64,000 bases of DNA from Firmicutes bacterium UBA7510 (GTDB taxonomy: Bacteria; Bacillota; Clostridia; Tissierellales; Sedimentibacteraceae). The stretch spans positions 1 through 64,000 of the forward strand of contig DLNM01000026.1 of NCBI GenBank assembly GCA_002479485.1, written 5' to 3'. A program made the translations under genes and the position numbers. Below, piece after piece: positions 53,697 through 61,996 of this stretch (within the stretch, counting starts at the first letter, position 1; every line of letters begins with the position of its first letter). The notes under the pieces are model-generated. The model saw only the letters and a list, made by a program, of their open reading frames with translations, was not told where the DNA came from and ran no database searches.

Positions 53697-53731
53697 CAAT
53701 GAGAATTGTATGTAAATTAATGAGGTGGCCG

Positions 53732-54799
53732 GTGAAGAAGAAAAAATTTTTTTCAATTGTATTTGCTGTTATACTAGCAGTGTTAGTAGTATTTATTATA
53801 GTTATTTTTTCTATGTTTAGAAATGAATTGAACGCTATAAAAACAATAAAGAAAATATCAGATGATAAAAATTTATATACTATGGAATATAATGGGGACT
53901 ATGGATTTGAAGCATTTCTTGAAGCTGGTGGGGCTTCTTCTGACAATGAGGTTGCAAAATTCCTATCTAGATATATTTCTAAAGGTTATTATACATATGA
54001 TATTAAGGGTACAAAAAATGGTTGTAGCACTATTGCTGCTGTCAATTCAGAAGGTAAGTTTATGTTTGGACGAAATTTTGATTGGATTGATTGTACTAGT
54101 ATGATAGTAAAGACTAAACCTGAGAAAGGTTATGCATCTATTTCTACGGTAAATTTAGATTTTCTAGGATACAATAAGGACTATCAGCCTAGTGGTATTA
54201 TTAACTCATTTCTTGCCCTTGGCGCTCCATTTGTACCGCTTGATGGGATGAATGAAATGGGGTTATGCATAGCGGATTTAATCATTGAAGATGCAGGTGA
54301 AACTCATCAAAATACAGAAAAAATTGATTTAACTACTACCACTGCTATACGTTTAATCCTTGATAACGCTGCAACAGTCGAAGAAGCAATTAATTTGTTA
54401 GAGCAGTATGATATGCATTCTTCCAATGGAGCAATGCACCATTTGGCTATTGCCGACAGTTATGGTAATTCAGTCGTTGTAGAATATATAGATAATGAAA
54501 TGTATGTAACTCCAACACAGTTTGTTACTAATTTCTTTTTAACAGATGGTAAAAACTACGGTTTTGGAAGTGAGTCATCAAAAATTCGTTTTAATATATT
54601 ATCCGATATTTACAATCAAAATAATGGTGTTTTAGAAGAGGATGATATAAAATCTGCACTAATTTCAGTTTGTCAGAGTAAAAGTTTTGATCCTGGTTGG
54701 ATTAGCCAATGGTCAATTGTTTTTAATCAAAGTGATAAAAAGATTAAGTTTTATCATTATGAAGACTATAATAAAGAGTATGTGTTTTCAATAGACTAG
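53732..54799 (+). CDS. Membrane-anchored choloylglycine-hydrolase-family (linear amide) acylase
   Basis: 355 residues from the GTG at 53732, which has GAGGTGG close before it; the in-frame ATG at 53699 precedes the likely transcript start and an ATG at 53720 has no good site. A membrane anchor lies at about 6-28. The Ntn-hydrolase domain has the probable nucleophile C98 in KNGCSTIAAVNSEGK, arginine in FGRNFDW, and the later LDGMNEMGLCIADL. The cysteine is internal rather than at residue 2, as in the C45/acyl-coenzyme A:6-APA-like group of this clan. Substrate unknown: penicillin V, bile salts or acyl-homoserine lactones are known in relatives. Confidence 0.75.
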   Translation: MKKKKFFSIVFAVILAVLVVFIIVIFSMFRNELNAIKTIKKISDDKNLYTMEYNGDYGFEAFLEAGGASSDNEVAKFLSRYISKGYYTYDIKGTKNGCSTIAAVNSEGKFMFGRNFDWIDCTSMIVKTKPEKGYASISTVNLDFLGYNKDYQPSGIINSFLALGAPFVPLDGMNEMGLCIADLIIEDAGETHQNTEKIDLTTTTAIRLILDNAATVEEAINLLEQYDMHSSNGAMHHLAIADSYGNSVVVEYIDNEMYVTPTQFVTNFFLTDGKNYGFGSESSKIRFNILSDIYNQNNGVLEEDDIKSALISVCQSKSFDPGWISQWSIVFNQSDKKIKFYHYEDYNKEYVFSID

Positions 54800-54815
54800 G
54801 GTATACCAGATACTT

Positions 54816-55472
54816 TTATAATTGTATTACATCTGGATATACCTTTGCCCATGCTATTTGTGTAGTGATTTCTTTGAATAGTGGTGGTTTTTTATCAATA
54901 TTATTTGCTTCAATAAATTGAGATGTTTTTTCTATAAACTCAGTTGGTTTTTGTGATGCAATATTTTTTATTGAAATAAACCCGCAGTCGTAATACAAGC
55001 TTGAACGAATATCCTTTATGCCAGGCAAGCGCGCAATATCTGCCAGGCAAACAGCTTTTTTAATTACATGCGCTGAAATTTTAGTTTCATCTGCAACCAG
55101 TTTACGTTTTTTTTCAGTATTACATAAATCTATCAAATCTTTTGTTGTTGTAATTCCATAATTATTTAATATAGATATATTATCAATTCCAATTGAGGTA
55201 AATTCCTTAATTTTTCTATTTCTATATCTGTGGAAAGATAAAAATAATGCCAGCATGTCAAGTACGGACTGTTCTATCATTGTATTAGCTGCAAGTATTT
55301 CTGAATTATTTCTATATTGCTCAAAAAAATCATCAGAAGTGTTAATATTTGACATGATTAAGGCTTTAATTATGTCCTCTTTGTTTTCTATCAATTCAGA
55401 ATACCTACTCATTGTTGTATTTTTATTTAATACAATAGCTAAATTTTTTATATCAATTCTATCTAATTCCAT
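54816..55472 (-). CDS. DUF4332 (helix-hairpin-helix) domain protein
   Basis: 218 residues, all-helical. The middle holds helix-hairpin-helix-like turns (FTSIGIDNISILNNYGITTTKDLIDLC), and the end reads ADIARLPGIKDIRSSLYYDCGFISIKNIASQKPTEF then PPLFKEITTQIAWAKVYPDVIQL, the DUF4332 pattern. Relatives probably bind nucleic acid. Function unknown. It converges with the acylase gene. Confidence 0.65.
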   Translation of the reverse strand: MELDRIDIKNLAIVLNKNTTMSRYSELIENKEDIIKALIMSNINTSDDFFEQYRNNSEILAANTMIEQSVLDMLALFLSFHRYRNRKIKEFTSIGIDNISILNNYGITTTKDLIDLCNTEKKRKLVADETKISAHVIKKAVCLADIARLPGIKDIRSSLYYDCGFISIKNIASQKPTEFIEKTSQFIEANNIDKKPPLFKEITTQIAWAKVYPDVIQL

Positions 55473-55687
55473 ATGTTCCCTTTCTGAAAAAATAATATTA
55501 TTTAATTATATAATAAATTAACGTTTTAATTATATAAAAAAAAGATAATATAATCAACTTCAAATTACCAATAATTAGAAATAATTTAATAATAGACAGA
55601 ATTTTAAATTTTATTAGGTTTTCATTTTAATTCATGATAGAATGAAATTATGATAATATTAGTTACAAAAATACGGAGGAATACATA

Positions 55688-56353
55688 ATGGAGTTAAAAT
55701 GTGACATCAGTGAAATTTCAGATGGAAAGCTGTACGAGCTAAATGATTTAGTGAAGCTAAATAGCGATGATTGTAAGGGCTGCCATGCTTGCTGTCAAGG
55801 AATGGGTAATTCAGTTATTTTAGATCCTTTAGATATACATAGACTATTAATAAATCTTAATATTACATTTCAGGAATTATTATCTGATAAAATTCAATTG
55901 AATGTCATTGATGGTATTATTCTGCCAAACATTAAAATGGTAGGAGATTTTGAAAAATGTGCTTTTCTTAATAATGATGGAAGATGTAGTATTCACGCTT
56001 TTAGACCTGGGATTTGTAGGATATTTCCACTAGGAAGATATTATGAGGAAAATTCATTTAAATATTTTTTACACATTAACGGTTGTAAAAATAAGGAAAG
56101 GGCGAAAATTAAGGTTAAAAAATGGATTGATGCAACTGATTTGAAGAAAAATGAACAGTTTATAATAGATTGGCATTATTATCTTAAAGATATACAAAAC
56201 ATTGTAAAGCAAACACAAGATGACAGTTTAATCAAGAGTATCAATATGAGCAATCTTAACAATTTTTATATTAATCCATATGACGCTGATATTGATTTTT
56301 ATTTGCAGTTCAATGAAAGATTAGTAGAAGCAAAAAGATTTACAAGTAAATAA
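55688..56353 (+). CDS. YkgJ-family cysteine-cluster protein
   Basis: 221 residues. The cluster CKGCHACCQGMG begins at about residue 31, and CAFLNNDGRCSIHAFRPGICRIFPLGR follows, the zinc/iron-binding pattern of the CxxCxxCC family. It is a single soluble protein of unknown role. ACGGAGG precedes the ATG. It converges on the radical SAM gene; no functional tie is evident. Confidence 0.85.
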   Translation: MELKCDISEISDGKLYELNDLVKLNSDDCKGCHACCQGMGNSVILDPLDIHRLLINLNITFQELLSDKIQLNVIDGIILPNIKMVGDFEKCAFLNNDGRCSIHAFRPGICRIFPLGRYYEENSFKYFLHINGCKNKERAKIKVKKWIDATDLKKNEQFIIDWHYYLKDIQNIVKQTQDDSLIKSINMSNLNNFYINPYDADIDFYLQFNERLVEAKRFTSK

Positions 56354-56393
56354 AGTAATTTTTGGGGACTGAGTACTGTCCCCGTAAATACAA

Positions 56394-57656
56394 TTATGCT
56401 CTAAATTCTATTACTTTAGACGATTTTTTTTCTTGTTCTAGAAACTCATAGACAATTTCAGGTGAAAATGAAACATCATTTGAAATGTCTTTTAATGATT
56501 TAAAATCTTCAATCGCTTTTAAAATATTTATTCCCTCAATTGTGTATTCTGTACTTAAACCTAAATTTGGATAAAACACTTCATATCTATTTTCAGATTC
56601 TACAATAACATATGGTTTGTTTAGAATAAATTTTGTTTCTAATGGCAATGTCAAGTTATTTAAACGTGCCATTGATTCAGAACAAAGTTCAGGGATTTTA
56701 GGATTTGCATTGTACGGACAAGGAATACATATATCTTTATAATTACATATATTACATGTATTATTTGTATTTTTTATATGTAATAGCTTAAAAAAGGGTT
56801 CAAATGCTGAGACATCTTTATTCCAATCGTTTTTATTATTATCATCAAGATTTATTTTAATTTCACCATGATTTTGACAAGTACTTATATTACCATAAGG
56901 ATCAGCATATATTGAACCCGTTAATGCATCGCAGGTGAATCCTTTTACTTTATAATTTGTTCCAAACTTTTTGTTTAAGTAATTTTTAAGTACCGGATAA
57001 TTATTTAAAATATTTATCTTTACATTTGGATTAAGAATGTGATATGCAGTAATTTCTTCAAAAAGATCTAAAATTTCGCCGGTACTTATTTCAAGCATAT
57101 CTTTGTTAGTTTCAGCATTTCCTTTTAAACAAAGAGATGATACCTGAAACATTATATTTTTATCCTTATTTGTCTCTATAAATTTAATGATTTCATATCT
57201 GTTAAGTTTATTAGCAACAATATTTATACCAATTTTAGTTTTAGGCATTTTATTTTTGTTTAAATCTAGTAGAAGGTTTAAAGTATTCATTGCTTTTTCC
57301 CAAGTTCCGTTACCTCTTACTTTATCATGTGTTTCTTCTAGACCTTCAAAACTTACTAATATAGATTCAATGTTGTATTTCATGATAGCTTCTAATATCT
57401 TTGTATCAGCTTGTCCATTTGTGATGACTGAAATTTTTATTCCTAATGAATGAGCATATTCTATTAACTCTTCAATTTCAGGAAATAAAAGAGGTTCACC
57501 ACCTAGTAAAGTTATGTAATCAACAAAACCATTTACATAATCAATAACTTTTTTCCAATTTTTATTTTCGGGTGTATCTTGTTTAATTAATGAAATAGCA
57601 CCACAATGTTTACATCTTAAATTGCATTTATTGGTAATATCCCATGTTAATTTCAT
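56394..57656 (-). CDS. Radical SAM/SPASM peptide maturase with PqqD-like C-domain
   Basis: 420 residues from the ATG at 57656 (GGAGG five bases before). The SAM cluster is C11-x3-C15-x2-C18 (NKCNLRCKHC), with GGEP at LLGGEPLLFP. A SPASM region at about 245-335 has FTCDALTGSIYADPYGNISTC and CNICNYKDICIPC plus a late cysteine, for auxiliary clusters. The last 75 residues (NKPYVIVESENRYEVFYPNLGLS, EGINILKAIEDFKSLKDISND) have the strand-helix pattern of a PqqD-like peptide recognition domain. Together with the tiny gene upstream on the same strand this marks a RiPP maturase that makes a carbon-based crosslink, for instance a thioether, in a cysteine-bearing peptide. No transporter or protease lies next to it. 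Confidence 0.85.
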   Translation of the reverse strand: MKLTWDITNKCNLRCKHCGAISLIKQDTPENKNWKKVIDYVNGFVDYITLLGGEPLLFPEIEELIEYAHSLGIKISVITNGQADTKILEAIMKYNIESILVSFEGLEETHDKVRGNGTWEKAMNTLNLLLDLNKNKMPKTKIGINIVANKLNRYEIIKFIETNKDKNIMFQVSSLCLKGNAETNKDMLEISTGEILDLFEEITAYHILNPNVKINILNNYPVLKNYLNKKFGTNYKVKGFTCDALTGSIYADPYGNISTCQNHGEIKINLDDNNKNDWNKDVSAFEPFFKLLHIKNTNNTCNICNYKDICIPCPYNANPKIPELCSESMARLNNLTLPLETKFILNKPYVIVESENRYEVFYPNLGLSTEYTIEGINILKAIEDFKSLKDISNDVSFSPEIVYEFLEQEKKSSKVIEFRA

Positions 57657-57701
57657 ATTAACCTCCAAATTAATGATTTAGATATATAGGCTAAATTATA
57701 T

Positions 57702-57775
57702 AGAAATTGGTATTATTAATAAAAAATCTCTATGTAATATTATTAAAAGATTAATTAAGAAAAACACCAATTTCT
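57702..57775. repeat. Long-range inverted repeat between precursor and maturase genes
   Basis: AGAAATTGGT (57702-57711) and ACCAATTTCT (57766-57775) can pair across 54 bases in the minus-strand transcript, between the peptide gene and the enzyme gene. It may set the ratio of the two products by partial termination or RNA stability. Confidence 0.4.
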
Positions 57776-57806
57776 TATATAAATAGCTAATTAATTAATA
57801 GATAAA

Positions 57807-57896
57807 TTAAGCATCACAGCCTTCTGTGCAAAAACCTGCTGGCCATGCATTTTCTGTTGATTCTTCAACTTTTTTTTCTTCAACTACAAATAACAT
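57807..57896 (-). CDS. Candidate RiPP precursor peptide with CxxxC core
   Basis: 29 residues, starting MLFVVEEKKVEE and ending AWPAGFCTEGCDA. The ATG has a very strong site, AAAGGGGGG, six bases ahead. The head is acidic and lysine-bearing like a leader; the tail has tryptophan, proline, phenylalanine and two cysteines spaced CxxxC. It lies about 150 bases before the radical SAM/SPASM gene on the same strand. A promoter with TATAAT is visible upstream (minus strand near 57930-57940). Crosslinking of the FCTEGC part is inferred from the partner enzyme; I do not recognise a named peptide family. Confidence 0.75.
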   Translation of the reverse strand: MLFVVEEKKVEESTENAWPAGFCTEGCDA

Positions 57897-58123
57897 TCTT
57901 ATCCCCCCTTTCATAATATAGACTTCATTATACAATAGCTTTATTAAATAATTTGTAAAAAATGGTAATAAAAAATAAAATTTTCTTTATAGAGAGTAAG
58001 AGCAAAACCTGTGTATAGTTTATTTATAATAAAAGTATGTATTGTTTTGTCTGGTAGATATTAGTATAGTTATGATATAAGTGATGGCCGACGCTTAATA
58101 TAATTTTGAAAGGTGGAGTTTGT
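57897..58123. promoter_or_regulatory. Divergent promoter region
   Basis: Separates the peptide gene (minus) from the nucleotidyltransferase-like gene (plus). A TATAAT on the minus strand lies about 35-45 bases before the peptide start codon; its -35 is poor. Otherwise AT-rich with nothing notable. Confidence 0.4.
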
Positions 58124-59167
58124 ATGAACAATATAACTCAAAAGCTCAGTGAATGGGCTATAAATAAAATTAAAACAGAGTATAAGGATGATATTGCGCT
58201 GCTCATAGCTACAGAAAATCACTCTGTTAATAATGATGGACATGGAGAATGCTTTGATTATTATATTCCTGCTACTGATAGAGGGTTTGAATTATCTCAA
58301 ACATTTATAGTAGAAGGTGTAGGGCATGATTTATATCCTAGATCATGGGAAAGGACAGAAAAAACAGCTAATTTAATCGACCCATGTACAGTTTGTTTGG
58401 ATAATGCAAAAATATTATATTATCGAAATGAAGATGATAAAAATAGGTTTTTAGAGCTAAAGAAGCTTTTGTCAGAAAATCTTAATAACAGTGAATTTAT
58501 GTATAAAAGAGTACTAGAAAAACTTGATAATGCAATGAAATTATATCAAACAATGGTTTTCGAAAGTAAAATGTACAGGATTAGAACTGCAGCTGGTTAT
58601 ATAGCAGATTATCTTTCTGATATTGTTTTTTATCTTAACAAAACTTATTTTAAGGACTGGAGAAATGGTCATATAACTGAGTTGCAGAAATTAAAATACT
58701 TGCCACATAATTTTATAGAATATTATGCAGCAATTATAAAGGCTAAAACAATTGATGAAATCAAAACCTTATCATTTTTGTTGATAGATGTTACAAGAAA
58801 ATTCATCTCAAATCATAAACCAGATATAAAATCTCAAGAAATGGATGTAGATTATCAAGGTTTTGCTAATTGGTATCAAGAACTTTCTTTAACCTGGAGA
58901 AGACTTAGATTTTACTGTGATACAAATAATGCAGAGCAAGCATTTGATGATGCTTGTTATTTACAAAATGAGTTGATATTAGTAAAAGATGAATATGGAA
59001 TCGAAATAGATAAGGTAGATTTATTAGGATATTTTAATGCTGAAGATTTAACATATATACGTAAAAGAGCTGAAGAGCTTGAAATGTTTGTAATAGAGCA
59101 AATAGAAAAAAATGGCGTTAAAATTAGTAAATATGATACAATAGATGATTTTTTGAAAAAAAACTAG
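58124..59167 (+). CDS. Nucleotidyltransferase-like protein with helical C-domain
   Basis: 347 residues from the ATG at 58124 (AAAGGTGGAG before). The first 115 residues (DDIALLIATENHSVNNDGHGECFDYYIPATDRG, then RTEKTANLIDPCTVCLDNAKILYYRNEDDKNRF) recall aminoglycoside nucleotidyltransferase-like folds, but the GS-x-DxD metal motif is not complete. Residues about 125-345 are helical, of HEPN-like kind (KLYQTMVFESKMYRIRTAAGYIADYLSDIVFYLN). Function unknown; a resistance, defence or regulatory role is possible. It is followed by a CD3324-type gene. Confidence 0.55.
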   Translation: MNNITQKLSEWAINKIKTEYKDDIALLIATENHSVNNDGHGECFDYYIPATDRGFELSQTFIVEGVGHDLYPRSWERTEKTANLIDPCTVCLDNAKILYYRNEDDKNRFLELKKLLSENLNNSEFMYKRVLEKLDNAMKLYQTMVFESKMYRIRTAAGYIADYLSDIVFYLNKTYFKDWRNGHITELQKLKYLPHNFIEYYAAIIKAKTIDEIKTLSFLLIDVTRKFISNHKPDIKSQEMDVDYQGFANWYQELSLTWRRLRFYCDTNNAEQAFDDACYLQNELILVKDEYGIEIDKVDLLGYFNAEDLTYIRKRAEELEMFVIEQIEKNGVKISKYDTIDDFLKKN

Positions 59168-59187
59168 TAGTGTGAGGTGTATAATTT

Positions 59188-59445
59188 ATGAAATACAGAA
59201 ATGCATCAGATGTTTTGCCTGATGAGCTGATTAAAGAAATTCAAAAGTACACATCTGGTGAAGCTATTTATATACCTTCTCACAAAGAACGTAAAAGGTG
59301 GGGCTCAGAATCTGGTGCTAGAACATTTTATTCGGAGCGAAACGGAGAAATACGTAAAAAATATTACGAGGGCAGTTCTATAGATTTACTATCTGATGAA
59401 TATAATTTATCAGTTGAAACTATAAGAAAAATAATTTATAGTTAA
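59188..59445 (+). CDS. CD3324-family small HTH protein
   Basis: 85 residues: MKYRNASDVLPDELIKEIQKYTSGEAIYIP is the family head, and the C-terminal half is a Mor-like helix-turn-helix (SGARTFYSERNGEIRKKYYEG, LLSDEYNLSVETIRKII). These small proteins are widespread in Clostridia; the role is not settled but DNA binding is likely. It is 20 bases after the nucleotidyltransferase-like gene, with AGGTG before the ATG. Confidence 0.85.
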   Translation: MKYRNASDVLPDELIKEIQKYTSGEAIYIPSHKERKRWGSESGARTFYSERNGEIRKKYYEGSSIDLLSDEYNLSVETIRKIIYS

Positions 59446-59449
59446 AATT

Positions 59450-59480
59450 AGAGGCGGAATAGTCTGTCTCTTTTTTTTAC
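59450..59480 (+). terminator. Terminator after the CD3324-type gene
   Basis: AGAGGCGGA-atag-TCTGTCTCT stem (with G-T pairs), then eight T. Confidence 0.8.
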
Positions 59481-59590
59481 TAACAAAATTGAAACAATAT
59501 TGTTAACAAAATTGTTTATCTTTCCGGAGTATTTGTTTATAATATGATTAAACTATAAATAATTACAGTAACTAAATTTGGAGGAATTAA

Positions 59591-60673
59591 ATGAATAAAA
59601 AAGTTTTGGTAGCAATGAGTGGCGGGGTTGATAGCTCAGTTGCTGCCTATCTATTGACAAAACAAAACTATAATTGCATTGGAGTAACAATGAAATTATT
59701 TAATAATGACGATGTTGGTGTAAGTAAGGAAAAAGCTTGTTGCTCTTTAGAAGATGTTGAGGATGCCAGAAGTGTAGCCTTTAAGCTTAACATGCCTTAT
59801 TATGTATTTAATTTCAAAGATGATTTTGATGAAAAGGTAATTAAACGATTTATAAATGCATATGAAAATGGACTAACTCCAAATCCTTGTATTGATTGTA
59901 ACCGTTATATTAAATTTGAGAAATTATATTTAAGATCTAAACAAATTGAATTTGACTACATAGCAACGGGACATTATGTAAGAATTGAAAAAGATAATTC
60001 TACCAATAGATATTTATTAAAAAAAGGAGTAGATGAAACTAAAGATCAAAGTTATGTTTTATATTCTATGACACAGGATCAGCTGGCACACACATTATTT
60101 CCGCTTGGTGGTATGACAAAATCTGAGGTTAGACAAATTGCACAGGAACAAGAACTTAGAAATGCTAATAAACATGAAAGTCAGGATATATGCTTTGTTG
60201 TTGATGGTGACTATAAAAAATTTATAGAAAATTACACAAATAAGGTTTATCCTCCTGGTGATTTTATAGATGAAAATGGCAATGTACTGGGTGAACACAA
60301 GGGGTTGATAAGCTACACAACAGGGCAACGAAAAGGTCTTGGAATTGCACATGAAAAACCTCTATATGTAAAAAGCAAAAATATACCTAAAAATACAGTC
60401 ACTTTAAGTGAAGAAAACGGATTATATTCAACAACATTTTATGTTGATAGTTTAAATTGGATTGCATTTGACAATTTAACACAGCCTATAAAAGTTAAGG
60501 CTAAGGTTAGATATAGACAAATTGAGCAGCCTGCAACAATCTATCCGCACGATGAAAAAACTGTAAAAGTTATATTTGATGATCCACAACGTGCAATTAC
60601 TTCTGGTCAAGCTGCAGTGTTTTATGATGGAGAAATTGTAGTTGGTGGTGGCACAATTTGTCAAGTAGAATGA
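59591..60673 (+). CDS. mnmA: tRNA-specific 2-thiouridylase
   Basis: Puts sulfur on U34 of glutamate, lysine and glutamine tRNAs with ATP and a persulfide donor; 360 residues, full length. The PP-loop is AMSGGVDSSVAAYLL; the two catalytic cysteines lie in PNPCIDCNRYIKF and ESQDICFV. FNNDDVGVSKEKACCSLEDVEDA and DQSYVLYSM are as in the family. GGAGG precedes the ATG. It may run into the dioxygenase gene (16-base gap). Confidence 0.97.
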   Translation: MNKKVLVAMSGGVDSSVAAYLLTKQNYNCIGVTMKLFNNDDVGVSKEKACCSLEDVEDARSVAFKLNMPYYVFNFKDDFDEKVIKRFINAYENGLTPNPCIDCNRYIKFEKLYLRSKQIEFDYIATGHYVRIEKDNSTNRYLLKKGVDETKDQSYVLYSMTQDQLAHTLFPLGGMTKSEVRQIAQEQELRNANKHESQDICFVVDGDYKKFIENYTNKVYPPGDFIDENGNVLGEHKGLISYTTGQRKGLGIAHEKPLYVKSKNIPKNTVTLSEENGLYSTTFYVDSLNWIAFDNLTQPIKVKAKVRYRQIEQPATIYPHDEKTVKVIFDDPQRAITSGQAAVFYDGEIVVGGGTICQVE

Positions 60674-60689
60674 AAGTGAGGTTGATTGT

Positions 60690-61466
60690 ATGAAAAGAAT
60701 GCCAATTTTATTTGTTGGTCACGGTTCACCAATGAACGCTATTGAGGAAAACAAATATTCAGCTGAATGGAGAGTTTTAGGCAAGAAGATTCCAAGACCA
60801 CAAGCTATTTTGTCTATCTCTGCTCATTGGTTTACAGACGGTACAAGAGTTATGGATTCGTCTTCCCCTGAAACGATTTATGATATGTATGGATTTCCAA
60901 AGGAACTCTATGATGTAATTTATAAGCCAGCTGGACATCCGCAATTTGCTCATACTGCTAAAAATCTTATAAAAAAAGATACTAAAATAGATAATACATG
61001 GGGTATTGATCATGGTACATGGTCTGTACTTTGCCGAACATACCCAGAAGCTGATATACCAGTATTTCAGCTTAGTGTAGACAAGAATGCATCTGCAAAA
61101 GAGCATTATCAGATTGGGAGAGAACTAAGGGAACTTCGTGAACAAGGAGTTTTGATTATGGGTAGTGGTAATGTAGTCCATAATCTTGGCAGAATCAATT
61201 GGAACTTGGATGGAGGATATCCGTGGGCAGAGGATTTTGACGACTATATTAAGAATAGTATTTTAAAAAGAGATGATGAAAAAGTAATTAACTATAAACA
61301 AGCTGGCTCATCGGCAGAATTAGCTTTTACCTCTATAGACCATTTTGCGCCATTACTATATGTTTTAGGTGCTGCTTATGAGGATGATAATGTTTCTGTC
61401 TTTAATGATTCTTGTGTTCTAGGTTCGATTTCCATGACAAGCTATTTGCTTGGTGATATAAATTAA
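60690..61466 (+). CDS. DODA-type extradiol aromatic ring-opening dioxygenase family protein
   Basis: 258 residues, YgiD-like. Metal histidines are seen in FVGHGSPMNAIEEN, ISAHWFTDG and HGTWSVL, with SGNVVHNLGRINW, and FTSIDHFAPLLYVLGA near the end. Relatives split DOPA or similar catechols, but the true substrate of the bacterial form is unclear. It is part of the mnmA transcription unit by spacing (16 bases). Zinc or iron may be used. Confidence 0.88.
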   Translation: MKRMPILFVGHGSPMNAIEENKYSAEWRVLGKKIPRPQAILSISAHWFTDGTRVMDSSSPETIYDMYGFPKELYDVIYKPAGHPQFAHTAKNLIKKDTKIDNTWGIDHGTWSVLCRTYPEADIPVFQLSVDKNASAKEHYQIGRELRELREQGVLIMGSGNVVHNLGRINWNLDGGYPWAEDFDDYIKNSILKRDDEKVINYKQAGSSAELAFTSIDHFAPLLYVLGAAYEDDNVSVFNDSCVLGSISMTSYLLGDIN

Positions 61467-61478
61467 TTATAATAAGCA

Positions 61479-61526
61479 CCCCTTCCTTGAATAGTACAAT
61501 CTATTTAAAGGAGGGGGTTTTTATTA
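61479..61526 (+). terminator. Terminator after the dioxygenase gene
   Basis: ACCCCTTCCTTGAATAG (61479-61495) pairs with CTATTTAAAGGAGGGGGT (61502-61519) with one bulge, then TTTTTATT. Confidence 0.9.
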
Positions 61527-61560
61527 TTTAATATAAAAATTTAAAACACAAAAATAACTA

Positions 61561-61609
61561 TTGACAAGAAAAACAAAAACATATATAGTTAGTTACACAA
61601 GTAGTTAAC
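61561..61609 (+). promoter_or_regulatory. Promoter and operator of the GntR-ABC operon
   Basis: TTGACA (61561-61566), 17 bases, TATAGT (61584-61589). An imperfect inverted repeat GTTAGTTAC-acaa-GTAGTTAAC (61588-61609) overlaps the -10 and start, which fits self-repression by the YtrA-type regulator. Confidence 0.65.
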
Positions 61610-61630
61610 CAATAAACAAAGGAGCTGCAT

Positions 61631-61996
61631 ATGAAATTAGATTTTGATAGTGACAAACCAATTTATCTTCAAATTGCAGAGCAGATAGAAGATGCTATTT
61701 TTACAGGTATATATGCTGGAGAAACGCAAATACCTTCAACAACTGAAATTTCAATGACCTATAAAGTCAATCCAGCAACAGTTCTAAAGGGAATGAATAT
61801 ACTTGTAGACGAAAAAATTATTTACAAAAAAAGAGGTGTTGGTATGTTTGTTTGTGAAGGAGCACTAGAAGCTGTTAAAGAAAAAAGGCAAAACAACTTT
61901 TTTCAAAATTATATTGAAAGTTTAATAAACGAAGCAAAAAAGCTAGGACTGACAAAAGATGATATTTTAAAACTTATTGAGAGGGGATTTAAATAA
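61631..61996 (+). CDS. GntR-family regulator, YtrA type
   Basis: 121 residues: winged helix (PIYLQIAEQIEDAIFTGIYAGETQIPSTTEISMTYKVNPATVLKGMNILVDEKIIYKKRGVGMFV) and a short helical tail, the YtrA form that always accompanies ABC exporter genes. AAGGAG precedes the ATG. Its stop overlaps the next gene by one base. Confidence 0.92.
   Translation: MKLDFDSDKPIYLQIAEQIEDAIFTGIYAGETQIPSTTEISMTYKVNPATVLKGMNILVDEKIIYKKRGVGMFVCEGALEAVKEKRQNNFFQNYIESLINEAKKLGLTKDDILKLIERGFK

Noticed and set aside
53699..53731. ATG at 53699 as start of the acylase gene
   Set aside because: It lies three bases after the -10 box, before the likely transcript start, and has no ribosome site.
55688..56353. YkgJ-type cysteine protein as part of the RiPP locus
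   Set aside because: It is on the opposite strand, converging, and the family is widespread without link to RiPP genes.
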